Source: Pseudomonas sp. Teo4 (lineage in GTDB: Bacteria; Pseudomonadota; Gammaproteobacteria; Pseudomonadales; Pseudomonadaceae). Taken from it: DNA of 64,000 bases. The notes under the pieces were generated by a model. That model was not told the DNA's origin. It made no database searches and worked only from the letters and a program-made list of their open reading frames with translations. Location: NCBI RefSeq assembly GCF_034387475.1, contig NZ_JAXCIL010000002.1, positions 186,001-250,000 of the forward strand, in the 5' to 3' direction. Numbering within the stretch: the first letter of the stretch is position 1; each line of letters opens with the position of its first letter. The position numbers were made by a program, and so were the translations under genes. This document shows, piece by piece, positions 42,068 through 52,441 of the stretch.

Positions 42068-42685
42068 TTACAGAACGTCGAGCAGCTCGACGTCGAACAC
42101 CAGTACGCTGTGCGGCGGGATGCTGCCAACGCCTTGGGCGCCGTAAGCCAGCTCGCTCGGCACGTACAGGCGCCATTTGCTGCCAGCGTTCATCAGCTGC
42201 AGGGCTTCGGTCCAGCCAGCGATCACACCACCTACCGGGAATTCAGCCGGCTGGCCGCGCTCGTAGGAGCTGTCGAACACAGTGCCGTCGATCAGGGTGC
42301 CGTGGTAGTGGGTACGCACGTTGTCTTCGCGGGTCGGCTTGGCGCCTTCACCTGCGGTCAGCACTTCGAACTGCAGGCCCGAAGCCAGGGTGGTGATGCC
42401 GTCACGCTTGGCGTTCTCGACCAGGAATGCCTTGCCTTCGGCAGCGGCGGCTTCGGCCTTGGCGGCAGCTTCGGCTTGCATCACTTCACGGATGACCTTG
42501 AAGCTGGCCGACAGGTCGGCTTCGCTGACGCGGCTGTCGGCGCCGTTGAAGGCATCGGTCAGGCCGGCCAGGATCGCGTCCAGGCTGACGCCTGGTGGCG
42601 GGTTGTCGCGCAGCTGGCCGCCCAGCTGACGGCCGATGCCGTAGCTGACGCGAGATTCGTCGGTGGTCAGGTTGAGTTCGGACAT
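42068..42685 (-). CDS. fklB: FKBP-type peptidyl-prolyl isomerase
   Basis: 205 residues from ATG 42685 (MSELNLTTDESRVSYGIGRQLG); longer frames are artefacts. N-terminal dimerisation helices (about 1-90, including EAAAKAEAAAAEGKAFLVENAKRDG) and C-terminal FKBP domain (about 98-205: VLTAGEGAKPTREDNVRTHYHGTLIDGTVFDSSYERGQPAEFPVGGVIAGWTEALQLM). Speeds folding by cis-trans isomerisation of proline peptide bonds. No signal peptide, so cytoplasmic FklB type rather than FkpA. Confidence 0.93.
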   Translation of the reverse strand: MSELNLTTDESRVSYGIGRQLGGQLRDNPPPGVSLDAILAGLTDAFNGADSRVSEADLSASFKVIREVMQAEAAAKAEAAAAEGKAFLVENAKRDGITTLASGLQFEVLTAGEGAKPTREDNVRTHYHGTLIDGTVFDSSYERGQPAEFPVGGVIAGWTEALQLMNAGSKWRLYVPSELAYGAQGVGSIPPHSVLVFDVELLDVL

Positions 42686-42770
42686 TGTCGTGCTCCACTG
42701 CAGGGCGCAGTGAGGCCGCGCCCTTGATGAAAAGGGCGAGCAGCCTAGCACACTGGGAAGCTGTGAGCAG

Positions 42771-43076
42771 CTACCAGGCCGAGCGCGGGGAAATCGGTAC
42801 TTTGAGGTCTTCTTCCGGGTGTGAGCCCATGCCGACCATTTCGTCCTGCACGGACCAATGCACCAGGTTCATGGAGACCATCGGGATGGTCTGCAGCAAC
42901 TTGCGCGCATCCTCCACCGAATGCACCCGCAAGCGCTGGCCACGGGTATCGGCCAAGGGATGGGCATGGCCCTTGACCCGGGCCTCGAGCAGGTAGTCTC
43001 CCCCCTCGATGGCGATCAGGTTGACTTCATCGACATGGCCGGCCCTGGCCTCGGAATTGAGCTGATGCAGGTTCAT
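42771..43076 (-). CDS. DUF6482 family protein
   Basis: 101 residues from ATG 43076 (MNLHQLNSEARAGHVDEVNLIAIEGGDYLLEARVKGHAHPLAD...). Small, soluble, pseudomonad-specific DUF6482-type sequence of unknown function; the pattern of short beta strands (LIAIEGGDYLLEARV, LRVHSVEDARKLL) suggests a compact alpha/beta fold. The longer frame to 43289 crosses the terminator hairpin of the upstream gene and is rejected. Confidence 0.78.
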   Translation of the reverse strand: MNLHQLNSEARAGHVDEVNLIAIEGGDYLLEARVKGHAHPLADTRGQRLRVHSVEDARKLLQTIPMVSMNLVHWSVQDEMVGMGSHPEEDLKVPISPRSAW

Positions 43077-43154
43077 GAGAGCACCTCGCTTTGGGAACCA
43101 CGCATGAGTGCTCATTTTTTGTACAGGCGCTTGGAAAGCACAAGCCGAAAACGA

Positions 43155-43192
43155 CACCGCCCGTCCGTTTTGCAACGGACGGGCGGTGCCAG
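43155..43192 (-). terminator. Hairpin downstream of the UPF0114 gene
   Basis: CACCGCCCGTCCGTT-TTGC-AACGGACGGGCGGTG: 15-bp perfect stem, followed on the minus strand by GTCGTTTTC. Confidence 0.8.
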
Positions 43193-43210
43193 GCAGGGTT
43201 AACGCCCGGA

Positions 43211-43699
43211 TCAGTGCTTGGTCAGCTTGTCCAGATAACCCATGCAGAACGCCGACACCACGAAGGTCATGTGGATGATCACGTACCACATCAGGTAGTC
43301 GGTAGAGATGTTCTGCGCGTCCATGAACACCCGCAGCAGGTGGATGGAGGAAATGGCAACGATCGAGGCAGCCACCTTCATCTTCAGCGACGAGGAATCC
43401 ATCTTGCCCAACCAGTTGAGCTTTTCCTTGCTTTCATCGATATCCAGCTGCGAAACGAAGTTTTCGTACCCCGAGATCATCACCATGACCAGCAGGCCGC
43501 CAACCAGCGACATATCGATCAGTGACAGGATGACCAGAATCAGGTCGGCTTCGCTCAGGGCGAAAACGTTGGGCAATACATGGACGACTTCCTGGAAGAA
43601 CTTCAGGGCAAGTGCCAGTAAGCCGAGGGACAGGCCAAAGTAGATGGGTGCGAGCAGCCAGCGCGAGGCATACATCGCGTTTTCGAGAATACGTTCCAT
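43211..43699 (-). CDS. UPF0114 (YqhA-like) membrane protein
   Basis: 162 residues from ATG 43699 ([37 protein letters not shown]). Three to four hydrophobic helices (about 11-33, 52-75, 105-125, 130-150) and the family's central loop [37 protein letters not shown]. Conserved inner-membrane protein of unknown role (TIGR00645). The frame to 43768 lacks a start signal. Confidence 0.92.
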   Translation of the reverse strand: MERILENAMYASRWLLAPIYFGLSLGLLALALKFFQEVVHVLPNVFALSEADLILVILSLIDMSLVGGLLVMVMISGYENFVSQLDIDESKEKLNWLGKMDSSSLKMKVAASIVAISSIHLLRVFMDAQNISTDYLMWYVIIHMTFVVSAFCMGYLDKLTKH

Positions 43700-43765
43700 G
43701 AAGTAATAGGGACTCGTCAGGTGACTGGAAAAGCGTGCGCGAGTATAGCCAGCCACCTGTGACAG

Positions 43766-43792
43766 CAAAAGCCTGCGGCTTGATGCCGCAGG
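43766..43792 (-). terminator. Rho-independent terminator
   Basis: Minus strand CCTGCGGC-ATCAA-GCCGCAGG followed by CTTTTGC, just after the stop of the 112-residue protein gene. Confidence 0.78.
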
Positions 43793-43797
43793 TCTGC

Positions 43798-44136
43798 TCA
43801 GGTTTCAGGATGGAACTGATAATCCCCAAGGTTCCGGCATCGCTCGCCATTGATCCGTCGCAACTGCGCCTGCAGGTGCAGCGCCCAGATCTGCGGGTCG
43901 TTGGCCACCTGGTACCCATGCAAGGTCAGGCTGTCGACGATGGCATTGAGCACCGATTCGGCCACCAGTGGCCCATGAAACGGGCCTTGGGCCTTGATCG
44001 CCGAAGGTTGTTCACCGGCCATGCCGGCTGCGAACAGCAGGGTCCACATGCCGTTGTCCCCGGCCAGTGGGCGAATGCTGCATTCAATGCGAGTCACCAG
44101 GCCCAGGCACTGGCGAGTAAGGCTGAGGTTGCGCAT
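43798..44136 (-). CDS. Conserved hypothetical protein, pseudomonad lonB neighbour
   Basis: 112 residues: [112 protein letters not shown]. No signal peptide, membrane helix or recognised domain. Its place between UPF0114 and the Lon-like protease gene matches the gene order seen in P. aeruginosa (PA4575-PA4576 area). Function unknown. Ends at a good terminator and is separated from lonB by about 160 bp, so it is its own unit. Confidence 0.75.
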   Translation of the reverse strand: MRNLSLTRQCLGLVTRIECSIRPLAGDNGMWTLLFAAGMAGEQPSAIKAQGPFHGPLVAESVLNAIVDSLTLHGYQVANDPQIWALHLQAQLRRINGERCRNLGDYQFHPET

Positions 44137-44298
44137 GGCCGCGTCCCCTCCAATGAGCCCTGTTCAGCCTGCAATCCCAGGCTGTTTCCATCCTGAACCC
44201 TGACAACGTCCTTAGGTTCCAGCATAGAAGAACACCGGAAAAAGATGGAAAACCGGCGCTGAACGGTAGCACATCGCCTTCAGCGCCGATTTATTGAC

Positions 44299-46737
44299 TC
44301 AAGCCGGTTTGGCTTGGGCAATCATGTCCTCCAGTCGTTCTTTTTCTGCCTCTTTGATGTCTTCTTCGCTGATCATCTCGGCGATTTCACGCAGGCGTTC
44401 CACCACTCGGGCATTGACGCTGCCTTCGGTGAACTGGCCCTTGTCGTCCAGCACCCCGGCCTCCTCGCCCACCAGCAAGCTCAACGCCTCGTCGGCCTGG
44501 CTCACTGCATAGACATGGAACATGCCGCTCTCGACCGCTTGCAGTACCCGTTCGTCGAGCATCAGCGTGGCGACGTTGGCCCGCGGGATGATCACGCCCT
44601 GGTCGCCGGTCAGGCCACGGGCATCGCACAGGCGGAAGAAGCCTTCGATCTTCTCGTTGACTCCACCCACAGCCTGCACTTCACCGAACTGGTTGATCGA
44701 GCCGGTGATCGCGAAGCACTGCTTGAGCGGCGTGCGCGACAAAGCCGAGATCAGCGTGCACACCTCGCCCAGCGACGCACTGTCGCCGTCGACGTAGCCG
44801 TAGGACTGCTCCAGGGCAATGCTCGCCGAAATCGCCAGCGGGAACTCCTGGGCGTAACGGCTGCCCAGGTAACCGGTGAGGATCATCACGCCCTTGGAGT
44901 GGATCGGCTGGCCAAGGTTGACCTCTCGCTCGATATCGACGATGCCGCTGCCGCCTGGGTAAACCGTGGCGGAGATACGCGCCGGCATACCGAACGCCGA
45001 ATCACCGACTTCGAGCACCGTCAGCCCGTTGCACTTGCCGATGGCGGCACCTTCGGTGTCGATCAGGATGATGCCGGCGAGCATGTCGTCCAGCACCCGC
45101 TGCGAGACCCGTCCGGTACGCGTGGCCTTGGCCTTGAGCGCACGCTCGATATGCCCGGCGTCGGTCATCGTGTCGCTGGCCAGGTGGCGGATGAAGTCGG
45201 CCTCGCTGACCAACTGGAACAGGTCACCGATACGCGCCGACAGCCGCGACTGGTTTTCCGCCAGGCGAGCGCTGTAGGTGGCCAGGCGTGCCACGGCATC
45301 GCTGGTCAGCGGCGCCATGCCTTCTTCGTTGGTGCGGGTACGCAGCAGCTGGGCGAACTGCTCCAGATTTTCGTCGACCATGGGCATGTCTTCGTCGAAG
45401 TCCACCAGTACCCGGAACATCTCCTGGAAGTCCGAGTCGTGGTCCTGCAGCGCGTAGTACAGCTGACGCGAACCGATGATCACCAGTTTGACGTTCAGCG
45501 GGATCATCTGCGGCGTGAGGCTGACGGTGGCCACACGGCCCAGCTCGCCCAACGGCGACTCCATCTTCAGCTTGCGCGACTGCAGGGCGCGCTTGAGCGC
45601 ATCCCACACGAACGGCTCACCCAGCATTTTCTCGGCTTCCAGAATCAGGAAGCCGCCATTGGCGCGGTGCAACGCGCCTGGGCGCAGTTGGCGATAAGAG
45701 GTGTACAAGGCGCCCTGGTCAGTGCTGTATTCGATACGGCCGAACAGGTTGTCGTAGGTCGGGTGCGGCTCGAACACCACCGGTGCGCCGCCATCGGCAT
45801 GGTGGCCGACCACCAGGCTCGGGGCGTACTGCTCTTCCAGCAGCTTGCGCGCTGCGGCGTCGGCCTTGCTGTCGTCGACCAACTGCTCGACGACCGTGCG
45901 CAACAGGTTCAGCTGCATGGACTGCAGGTACGCGCACACGGCCGCGTTCTCGGCGTACTTTTGCGACAACGGCGCCAGCAGCGGCTGCAAAGCCAGGGTG
46001 ATGGTTTCTTCGTTGAGCTGGCGCAGCTGGTTGTTCGATTCACGCTTCCACTGCGGCAGGCTGGCGAGCTCTTCGTTGAGGCGCTCTTCCAACAGGGCGA
46101 TGTCTTCGTGGAACTGCTCACGCACCTCTTCCGGCAGCTGCGCGAACTCGGCTTCGTCCAGGGCCTTGCCATCGGCCATGGGGGTGAAGGCGACGTTGCT
46201 GGCGTCGCGGTACAAGGCCACGTCCTTTTCCAGCGAGGCGCGTTCGATCACGTCCAGGGCGCGGTCGTAGCGCTGGTTGAAGGCGCGGTCGATGGCGCCC
46301 TTCTTCTGCTGGTAGGACGGGTGCTCGAACACCGCTGGGAAGGTGGCCAGCAAGTTGTCGATCAGGCCGCCCATGTCGGCGATGAACTCGGCGGCGCTGC
46401 CCGACGGCAGCTCCAGCGCACGCGGCTCGCGGGTGTCATCGAAGTGGTTGACGTAGACCCAGTCGGCGGGGGTCTGCTGACGCTTGCCCTCGGCCTTGAG
46501 GTAGCGTTTGACGAACGAGAAGCGGCCGGTGCCGGGCTCGCCCATTACATACACGTTGTAACCAGGGCGTGGCATGGCCACGCCGAATTGCAGGGCCTCT
46601 ACGGCACGCTCCTGGCCCAGGACTCCGCGAAACGGCTCCAGATCGTCGGTGTTGGTGAATGCAAACTGCTCGGGGGAAAAACGCCGGGTCAGGGCTTCAG
46701 GCGCGAGACGCAGGCGCGCAGCGACAGGATCGGGCAT
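44299..46737 (-). CDS. Lon-like ATP-dependent protease (LonB type)
   Basis: 812 residues. The N-terminal region carries an imperfect P-loop (GEPGTGRFSF) and SQSRK-type ATPase segments, and the C-terminal Lon protease domain has catalytic Ser653 (GDSASLGE) and Lys696 (GVNEKIEGFF), 43 residues apart as in Lon. This is the Lon-like class with a large substrate domain (about 200-360) inserted, not canonical LonA. Degrades misfolded or regulatory proteins in the cytoplasm. Monocistronic; start ATG 46737. Confidence 0.93.
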   Translation of the reverse strand: MPDPVAARLRLAPEALTRRFSPEQFAFTNTDDLEPFRGVLGQERAVEALQFGVAMPRPGYNVYVMGEPGTGRFSFVKRYLKAEGKRQQTPADWVYVNHFDDTREPRALELPSGSAAEFIADMGGLIDNLLATFPAVFEHPSYQQKKGAIDRAFNQRYDRALDVIERASLEKDVALYRDASNVAFTPMADGKALDEAEFAQLPEEVREQFHEDIALLEERLNEELASLPQWKRESNNQLRQLNEETITLALQPLLAPLSQKYAENAAVCAYLQSMQLNLLRTVVEQLVDDSKADAAARKLLEEQYAPSLVVGHHADGGAPVVFEPHPTYDNLFGRIEYSTDQGALYTSYRQLRPGALHRANGGFLILEAEKMLGEPFVWDALKRALQSRKLKMESPLGELGRVATVSLTPQMIPLNVKLVIIGSRQLYYALQDHDSDFQEMFRVLVDFDEDMPMVDENLEQFAQLLRTRTNEEGMAPLTSDAVARLATYSARLAENQSRLSARIGDLFQLVSEADFIRHLASDTMTDAGHIERALKAKATRTGRVSQRVLDDMLAGIILIDTEGAAIGKCNGLTVLEVGDSAFGMPARISATVYPGGSGIVDIEREVNLGQPIHSKGVMILTGYLGSRYAQEFPLAISASIALEQSYGYVDGDSASLGEVCTLISALSRTPLKQCFAITGSINQFGEVQAVGGVNEKIEGFFRLCDARGLTGDQGVIIPRANVATLMLDERVLQAVESGMFHVYAVSQADEALSLLVGEEAGVLDDKGQFTEGSVNARVVERLREIAEMISEEDIKEAEKERLEDMIAQAKPA

Positions 46738-46992
46738 TGGGTTTCCTTACTTCGGCGGGCGGATAGCAGCATTCTGGCGCTGCCCGCGCGCGCCTTGCAA
46801 GGCTCGGCGGGACTTTATGTCGCAGCTGCGATAACCCTTGAATTGCGAGCAAATTTTTCGCAATCAACAACGCAACCTTTAGATCGTGCCTAAACTCCAA
46901 GCTGCGCGGGTGGGTGAAACGCTTTCCCGACCTGGCAACCGCGTTGCCAGACAACCCTGACCCTTGGTTAAGACAAATAGAGAACAAATGCT

Positions 46993-47481
46993 ATGAAACG
47001 GATTCTTCTGGGTACTCTGTTCACCGTGGTCTCTCTCAACGCCCTGGCCGAAGCGCCAGGTGGCCCGAACTGCGGCTGGGGCAACATGCTGTTCGAAGGC
47101 CAACGCGGCACCCCGGCCCACTTCCTGGCCTCCACCACCAACGGCACCTCCGGTAACGCCACCTTCGGCATGACCTCCGGCACCAACGGCTGCTCGACCA
47201 AGGCATCGCTGACCTATGGCGGCAAGTCGTGGTTCGCCATGAATGGCATGATGAACGAGCTGTCCGAAGACATGGCCATGGGCAAGGGCGAAGCGCTGAC
47301 CACCTATGCCGTGGTCCTCGGCGTGGCACCTGAAGACCGCGACTACTTCGCATCGGTCACCCACCAGCACTTCAACCAGATCTTCAGCAGCGCTGACGTC
47401 ACTGCCGAGACTGTCCACAGCAATACCCTGGCCGTTCTGAAAGGCGACCCACGCCTGGCCAAATACGCTACCGAGGCTTGA
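46993..47481 (+). CDS. DUF3015 family exported protein
   Basis: 162 residues. Signal peptide about 1-19 (MKRILLGTLFTVVSLNALA), then the DUF3015 sequence with NCGWGNMLFEGQRGTPAHFLASTTNGTSGNATFGMTSGTNGC and paired cysteines (Cys27, Cys66 region). Small periplasmic or envelope protein of unknown function. Its own terminator follows at 47493. A DUF4105 gene starts 76 bp later on the same strand. Confidence 0.9.
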   Translation: MKRILLGTLFTVVSLNALAEAPGGPNCGWGNMLFEGQRGTPAHFLASTTNGTSGNATFGMTSGTNGCSTKASLTYGGKSWFAMNGMMNELSEDMAMGKGEALTTYAVVLGVAPEDRDYFASVTHQHFNQIFSSADVTAETVHSNTLAVLKGDPRLAKYATEA

Positions 47482-47492
47482 GTGCAGTTGCT

Positions 47493-47522
47493 CCCGCCCC
47501 GTTCCCGGGGCGGGTTTCGCCT
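47493..47522 (+). terminator. Terminator after the DUF3015 gene
   Basis: CCCGCCCCG-TTCC-CGGGGCGGG then TTTCGCCTTTTC: 9-bp GC-rich stem plus T-rich tail. Confidence 0.82.
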
Positions 47523-47557
47523 TTTCTTTCGGCATCGTTAAGAAGTAGTTGCCCGAC

Positions 47558-49411
47558 ATGCTCAAACGCCTCGCTTACCTGGCGCTGATTGCCTGCGCCC
47601 CCGTTCATGCCGCGCCGGTGCTGGATGACGCCCGCGTGCAGCAACTGGCCAACACCCCTTACTGGATTGCCCTGGGCCATTACGAAACCGCCAAGCTCGG
47701 CGGCTGGCGCAGCTATGTGGACGATGATGCGTTCTTTCTCGCCGACGATGGCGCCCACCACCCCGAGCGCGAACTGCGGGCTACCGTACAGGCGCTCTAC
47801 GCCCCGGCGAGCCTGGGTGACAAACACGCCCAATGCGTGTTTCCCGCCCGCACCCGCTGGCTGCGCGAGCAGCTTGGGCTGACTGACCTGCCGCAGCCGG
47901 ACTGCCAGGAGTTCAAGACCTGGTACCAGTCGATCGACCCGCACAGCGCCGCGTTGATATTCCCGGCGGCCTACCTGAACAGCCCGTCGTCGATGTTCGG
48001 CCATACCCTGCTGCGCATCGACCAGTCCAACACCCGCAGCGACGACACCACGCTGCTGAGCTACGCGATCAACTTCGGCGCGTACATCGAAGGCAGCGAC
48101 AACAGCATCCTGTATGCCTGGAAAGGCCTGATGGGCGGCTACCCCGGTCTGTTCGCGCTGATGCCCTACCAGGAGAAGCTGTCCGAGTACCGCAGCCTGG
48201 AAAACCGCGACCTGTGGGAGTACCAGCTGGACCTGACGCCCGAAGAGACCGGGCGCATGGTCGAGCACGTGTGGGAACTCAAGCAGATCCAGTTCGATTA
48301 CTTCTTCTTCGACGAGAACTGCTCGTACCGTCTGCTGGAGCTGCTGCAGGTGGCCCGCCCGAGCCTGGACCTGACCTCGCAGTTCCCGTTGACCGCCATC
48401 CCCACCGACACGGTCAAGGCGGTGAAGCAGTCCGGCCTGGTCAGCAGTATCAACTACCGCCCCTCACGCGAGCGCGAACTGCTGGCCCGCGCCGAGCCGC
48501 TCGATCACCAAGAAAAGCGCCAGGTATTGGCCGTCAGCGCCGACACCGCGCAATTGCAAAGCCCTGAATTCACCGCCCTGCCCCGTGAGCGCCAAGCCCT
48601 GGTGCAGGACGCCGCGTACCGCCTGGAGCGCTATCGCGCCAACGGCCAGCAGCGCGACCCCGAGCAGGCCAAACGCAGCTTCGAGCTGCTGCGGGCGATC
48701 AACCGCAACCCGCCGCCGGCGCTTGAAATAGAGCGCCCAGGCCTGCCCGAGGACGGCCATGACTCGCGCACCTGGCAACTGGGCGTCGGCACCCGCGAAG
48801 ACCGCGCCTATGCCGAGTACGGCCTGCGCATGGCCTATCACGACCTCAACGACAACGCCTATGGCTTCCCCTTGGGCGCGCAGATTGAAATCCTCCAGCT
48901 CAAGCTGCGCCAGTACGAAGGCAACGACTGGCAGGTGCAGCGCCTGGACCTGGCCACCATCCGCTCCCTGACGCCTCGCAACGAGCTGCTCAAGCCGTGG
49001 TCATGGCAGGTTACCGGGGGCCTTGAGCGGGTACCGGGCAAGCATGATGACGAGGTACTGGTCAGCCATGTGAACGGCGGCGCTGGTGGCACCTGGCAAC
49101 TGGCCGACGGGCTGCTGGGCTTTGCCCTGGGCACGGTACGGGTCGAGCATCACAACGACTTCGCCCAGTTCATCGCCCCTGCGGCGGGTTTCAACGGCGG
49201 GCTGTTGTGGCGCAACGGGTTGGGCAACATGACGCTGGAGGCGAAGGGTGATTACTTCACCAATGGCGAAGTGCGGCGCAGCGTGAGCCTGAACCAGCAG
49301 TGGGAGATCAGCCAGAACCTGGGGTTGCGGTTGAGTGCTTCGCGGGAATTCAGCCACCTGGCGACGGCGCAGAATGAGGTGATGCTGGAGTTGAAGTGGT
49401 ATCACTATTGA
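47558..49411 (+). CDS. DUF4105 family envelope protein
   Basis: 617 residues from ATG 47558 (MLKRLAYLALIACAPVHA, signal peptide 1-18); a TTG-led frame from 47549 is less likely. The centre contains the DUF4105 signature FKTWYQSIDPHSAALIFPAAYLNSPSSMFGHTLLRID...NENCSYRLLELLQ (about 125-270), a lipoprotein-associated or outer-membrane-linked domain with a thiol-protease-like fold, and the C-terminal part (about 380-617) has alternating strand patterns suggesting a beta-barrel. Function unknown; conserved in pseudomonads. Confidence 0.85.
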   Translation: MLKRLAYLALIACAPVHAAPVLDDARVQQLANTPYWIALGHYETAKLGGWRSYVDDDAFFLADDGAHHPERELRATVQALYAPASLGDKHAQCVFPARTRWLREQLGLTDLPQPDCQEFKTWYQSIDPHSAALIFPAAYLNSPSSMFGHTLLRIDQSNTRSDDTTLLSYAINFGAYIEGSDNSILYAWKGLMGGYPGLFALMPYQEKLSEYRSLENRDLWEYQLDLTPEETGRMVEHVWELKQIQFDYFFFDENCSYRLLELLQVARPSLDLTSQFPLTAIPTDTVKAVKQSGLVSSINYRPSRERELLARAEPLDHQEKRQVLAVSADTAQLQSPEFTALPRERQALVQDAAYRLERYRANGQQRDPEQAKRSFELLRAINRNPPPALEIERPGLPEDGHDSRTWQLGVGTREDRAYAEYGLRMAYHDLNDNAYGFPLGAQIEILQLKLRQYEGNDWQVQRLDLATIRSLTPRNELLKPWSWQVTGGLERVPGKHDDEVLVSHVNGGAGGTWQLADGLLGFALGTVRVEHHNDFAQFIAPAAGFNGGLLWRNGLGNMTLEAKGDYFTNGEVRRSVSLNQQWEISQNLGLRLSASREFSHLATAQNEVMLELKWYHY

Positions 49412-49423
49412 GGGTTTCTGCGC

Positions 49424-49526
49424 TGGCCTCTTCGCGGGTAAACCCGCTCCCACAGGTACACCACAGTCTTTGAAACCTGTGGTGTACCTGTGGGAGCGGG
49501 TTTACCCGCGAAGAGGCCGGCACAGA
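49424..49526. repeat. REP pair, family B
   Basis: TCGCGGGTAAACCCGCTCCC (49431-49450) and its inverse (about 49492-49512), with a further internal inverted repeat CAGGTACACCACAG...CTGTGGTGTACCTG, so the whole block can fold into one long hairpin. Confidence 0.88.
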
Positions 49527-49623
49527 CTGCCAAGATACCCAACCGACTCTTTGACACCGTTTTGACGACTCCCCAACAAAACGCCACCTAGACTTTCCAT
49601 GATCGATCAGAGGTCTTGTGGAT

Positions 49624-49980
49624 ATGTCGCGGTACTGGTTTGGGTTGTGCGTGGCCCTGTTGCTTGCAGGTTGCGAAACCACCCACGAACAGATGGTCAA
49701 CCAAGGTTATCCGCCCGCCTACGCCGACGGTTTCCAGGACGGTTGCAGCAGTGGTCGCCAGGCGGCCGGGCTGACGGTCGGCGACTTTCGCAAGGACGTA
49801 CCCCGCTACCTGCACAACCGACAGTACGAAAGCGGCTGGGACGACGGCTTCCGCCAGTGTCACGCCATGCAGAACAGTGAAGACCAACGCCAGTACCGTG
49901 AGCGTTACTGGGACGAACGCGACCGTGAGTGGCAGCAGGAAAAAGACCGCGACGCCGGACGTGCCTATCGGCGCAACTAG
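49624..49980 (+). CDS. Small outer-membrane lipoprotein
   Basis: 118 residues from ATG 49624 (MSRYWFGLCVALLLAGCETTHEQM); a GTG two codons earlier is possible, but AGAGGT is better spaced for the ATG. The lipobox LLAGC puts the lipidated cysteine at residue 17. The mature part (GYPPAYADGFQDGCSSGRQAAGLTVGDFRKDVPRYLHNRQYESGWDDGFRQCHAM) has two Cys that may pair, and ends in a charged Arg/Glu-rich helix. Function unknown. Precedes the GreA/B-like gene by 83 bp. Confidence 0.82.
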   Translation: MSRYWFGLCVALLLAGCETTHEQMVNQGYPPAYADGFQDGCSSGRQAAGLTVGDFRKDVPRYLHNRQYESGWDDGFRQCHAMQNSEDQRQYRERYWDERDREWQQEKDRDAGRAYRRN

Positions 49981-50063
49981 TTTGTAAATGCTGGGGTCGC
50001 AAACGGACATTCCCTGAAACCGCTGACCTGTCACCATGGTCTCCAGCACAAGGAGGCCCCAGC

Positions 50064-50561
50064 ATGAGCCGAGCATTCGTCAACGAAGACCAAGCCGCCG
50101 CCCAGGCCGACCAGCCGGTGGAGCGGCGGGTCAGCGAGCAGCCCAATTACGTCACCGCCAGCGGTCTGCGCCAGTTGCAGGAGCGCGTGGCCGAACTCAA
50201 TGCCTTGCGCAGCGAATTGCAGGCCCAGGGGGAGCACGCCGACAAGCAACGCCTGGCCGATGCCGAGCGTGATCTGCGCTACTACAGCGCGCGGGTGCAG
50301 AGCGCGCAGGTGGTGCCTGCCGCAACCTCGCGGGACAAGGTGCAGATCGGCAGCCAGGTGAAATTCGTCGATGAGCAGGGCCAGGAGCATGCGGTGCAGC
50401 TGGTTGGCGAGGATGAGGCCGATGCCAGCCGTGGGTTGATCAACTGGGGGTCGCCGCTGGGGCGGGCCTTGCTGGGCGCGGGGCCTGGGGATGAAGTGAT
50501 GTGGCGGCGGCCGGCGGGGGATCAGTTGATCGAGGTGGTCGACATCGAAGGGGAGCGGTAA
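50064..50561 (+). CDS. GreA/GreB-family protein
   Basis: 165 residues from ATG 50064 (AAGGAGG 10 bases upstream); an upstream frame to 49929 is rejected. N-terminal coiled coil (about 33-75: GLRQLQERVAELNALRSELQAQGEHADKQRLADAERDLRYYSARVQSAQ) and C-terminal FKBP-like Gre domain (from about 85: DKVQIGSQVKFVDEQGQEHAVQLVGEDEADASRGLINWGSPLGRALLGAGPGDEVMW). Gre factors bind the secondary channel of RNA polymerase. This short-coil variant may regulate rather than cleave RNA (as Rnk does); the coil tip acidic residues are not clearly conserved, so cleavage activity is uncertain. Confidence 0.83.
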   Translation: MSRAFVNEDQAAAQADQPVERRVSEQPNYVTASGLRQLQERVAELNALRSELQAQGEHADKQRLADAERDLRYYSARVQSAQVVPAATSRDKVQIGSQVKFVDEQGQEHAVQLVGEDEADASRGLINWGSPLGRALLGAGPGDEVMWRRPAGDQLIEVVDIEGER

Positions 50562-50564
50562 GGG

Positions 50565-50766
50565 GCCGCTGCGCGGCCCAATCGCCGGCAAGCCGGCTCC
50601 CACATGGACCGCGACGATCTTGAGATCACTGCAGCTCCTGTAGGAGCCGGCTTGCCGGCGATGAGGCCGGTACAGCCAACACAAGACAGTTGCTCCCACA
50701 GGTACTGCGCTGGGCTACATACTTGTGGGAGCTGGCTTGCCGGCGATTGGGCTGCAAAGCAGCCCC
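50565..50766. repeat. REP cluster, family A
   Basis: Three REP units in alternating orientation (about 50579, 50645 and 50730) between convergent gre-like and gdhA genes. Confidence 0.86.
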
Positions 50767-50778
50767 AGATACCCTAAA

Positions 50779-52260
<1,482 letters not shown>

Positions 52261-52276
52261 TTATGCTGAACAAACT

Positions 52277-52370
52277 GGCCTCTTCGCGGCTAAAGCCGCT
52301 CCCACAGAGCCCCCGCTGATGCCAGGTTTTGCGATGTTCCTGTGGGAGCGGGTTTACCCGCGAATGGGCC
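52277..52370. repeat. REP pair, family B
   Basis: TCGCGGCTAAAGCCGCTCCCAC (52283-52304) and GTGGGAGCGGGTTTACCCGCG (52342-52362); the left copy carries a variant TAAAG core. Lies in the gdhA-ettA intergenic region. Confidence 0.85.
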
Positions 52371-52393
52371 AATCCCCGTTATCCAGCCAGGCA

Positions 52394-52421
52394 CAAAAAT
52401 GGGGCCACTAAGGGCCCCATT
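52394..52421 (-). terminator. Rho-independent terminator of ettA
   Basis: Minus strand AATGGGGCC-CTTAGT-GGCCCCATT followed by TTTTG, 20 bp after the ettA stop. Confidence 0.88.
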
Positions 52422-52441
52422 CCTGTGCAGCTTGAACCGGC

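Noticed and set aside
44314..46893. 859-residue plus-strand frame opposite the Lon-like gene
   Set aside because: Shadow of the protease gene (Ser653/Lys696 on the minus strand); the product is rich in His, Gln, Arg and Val with no recognisable domain.
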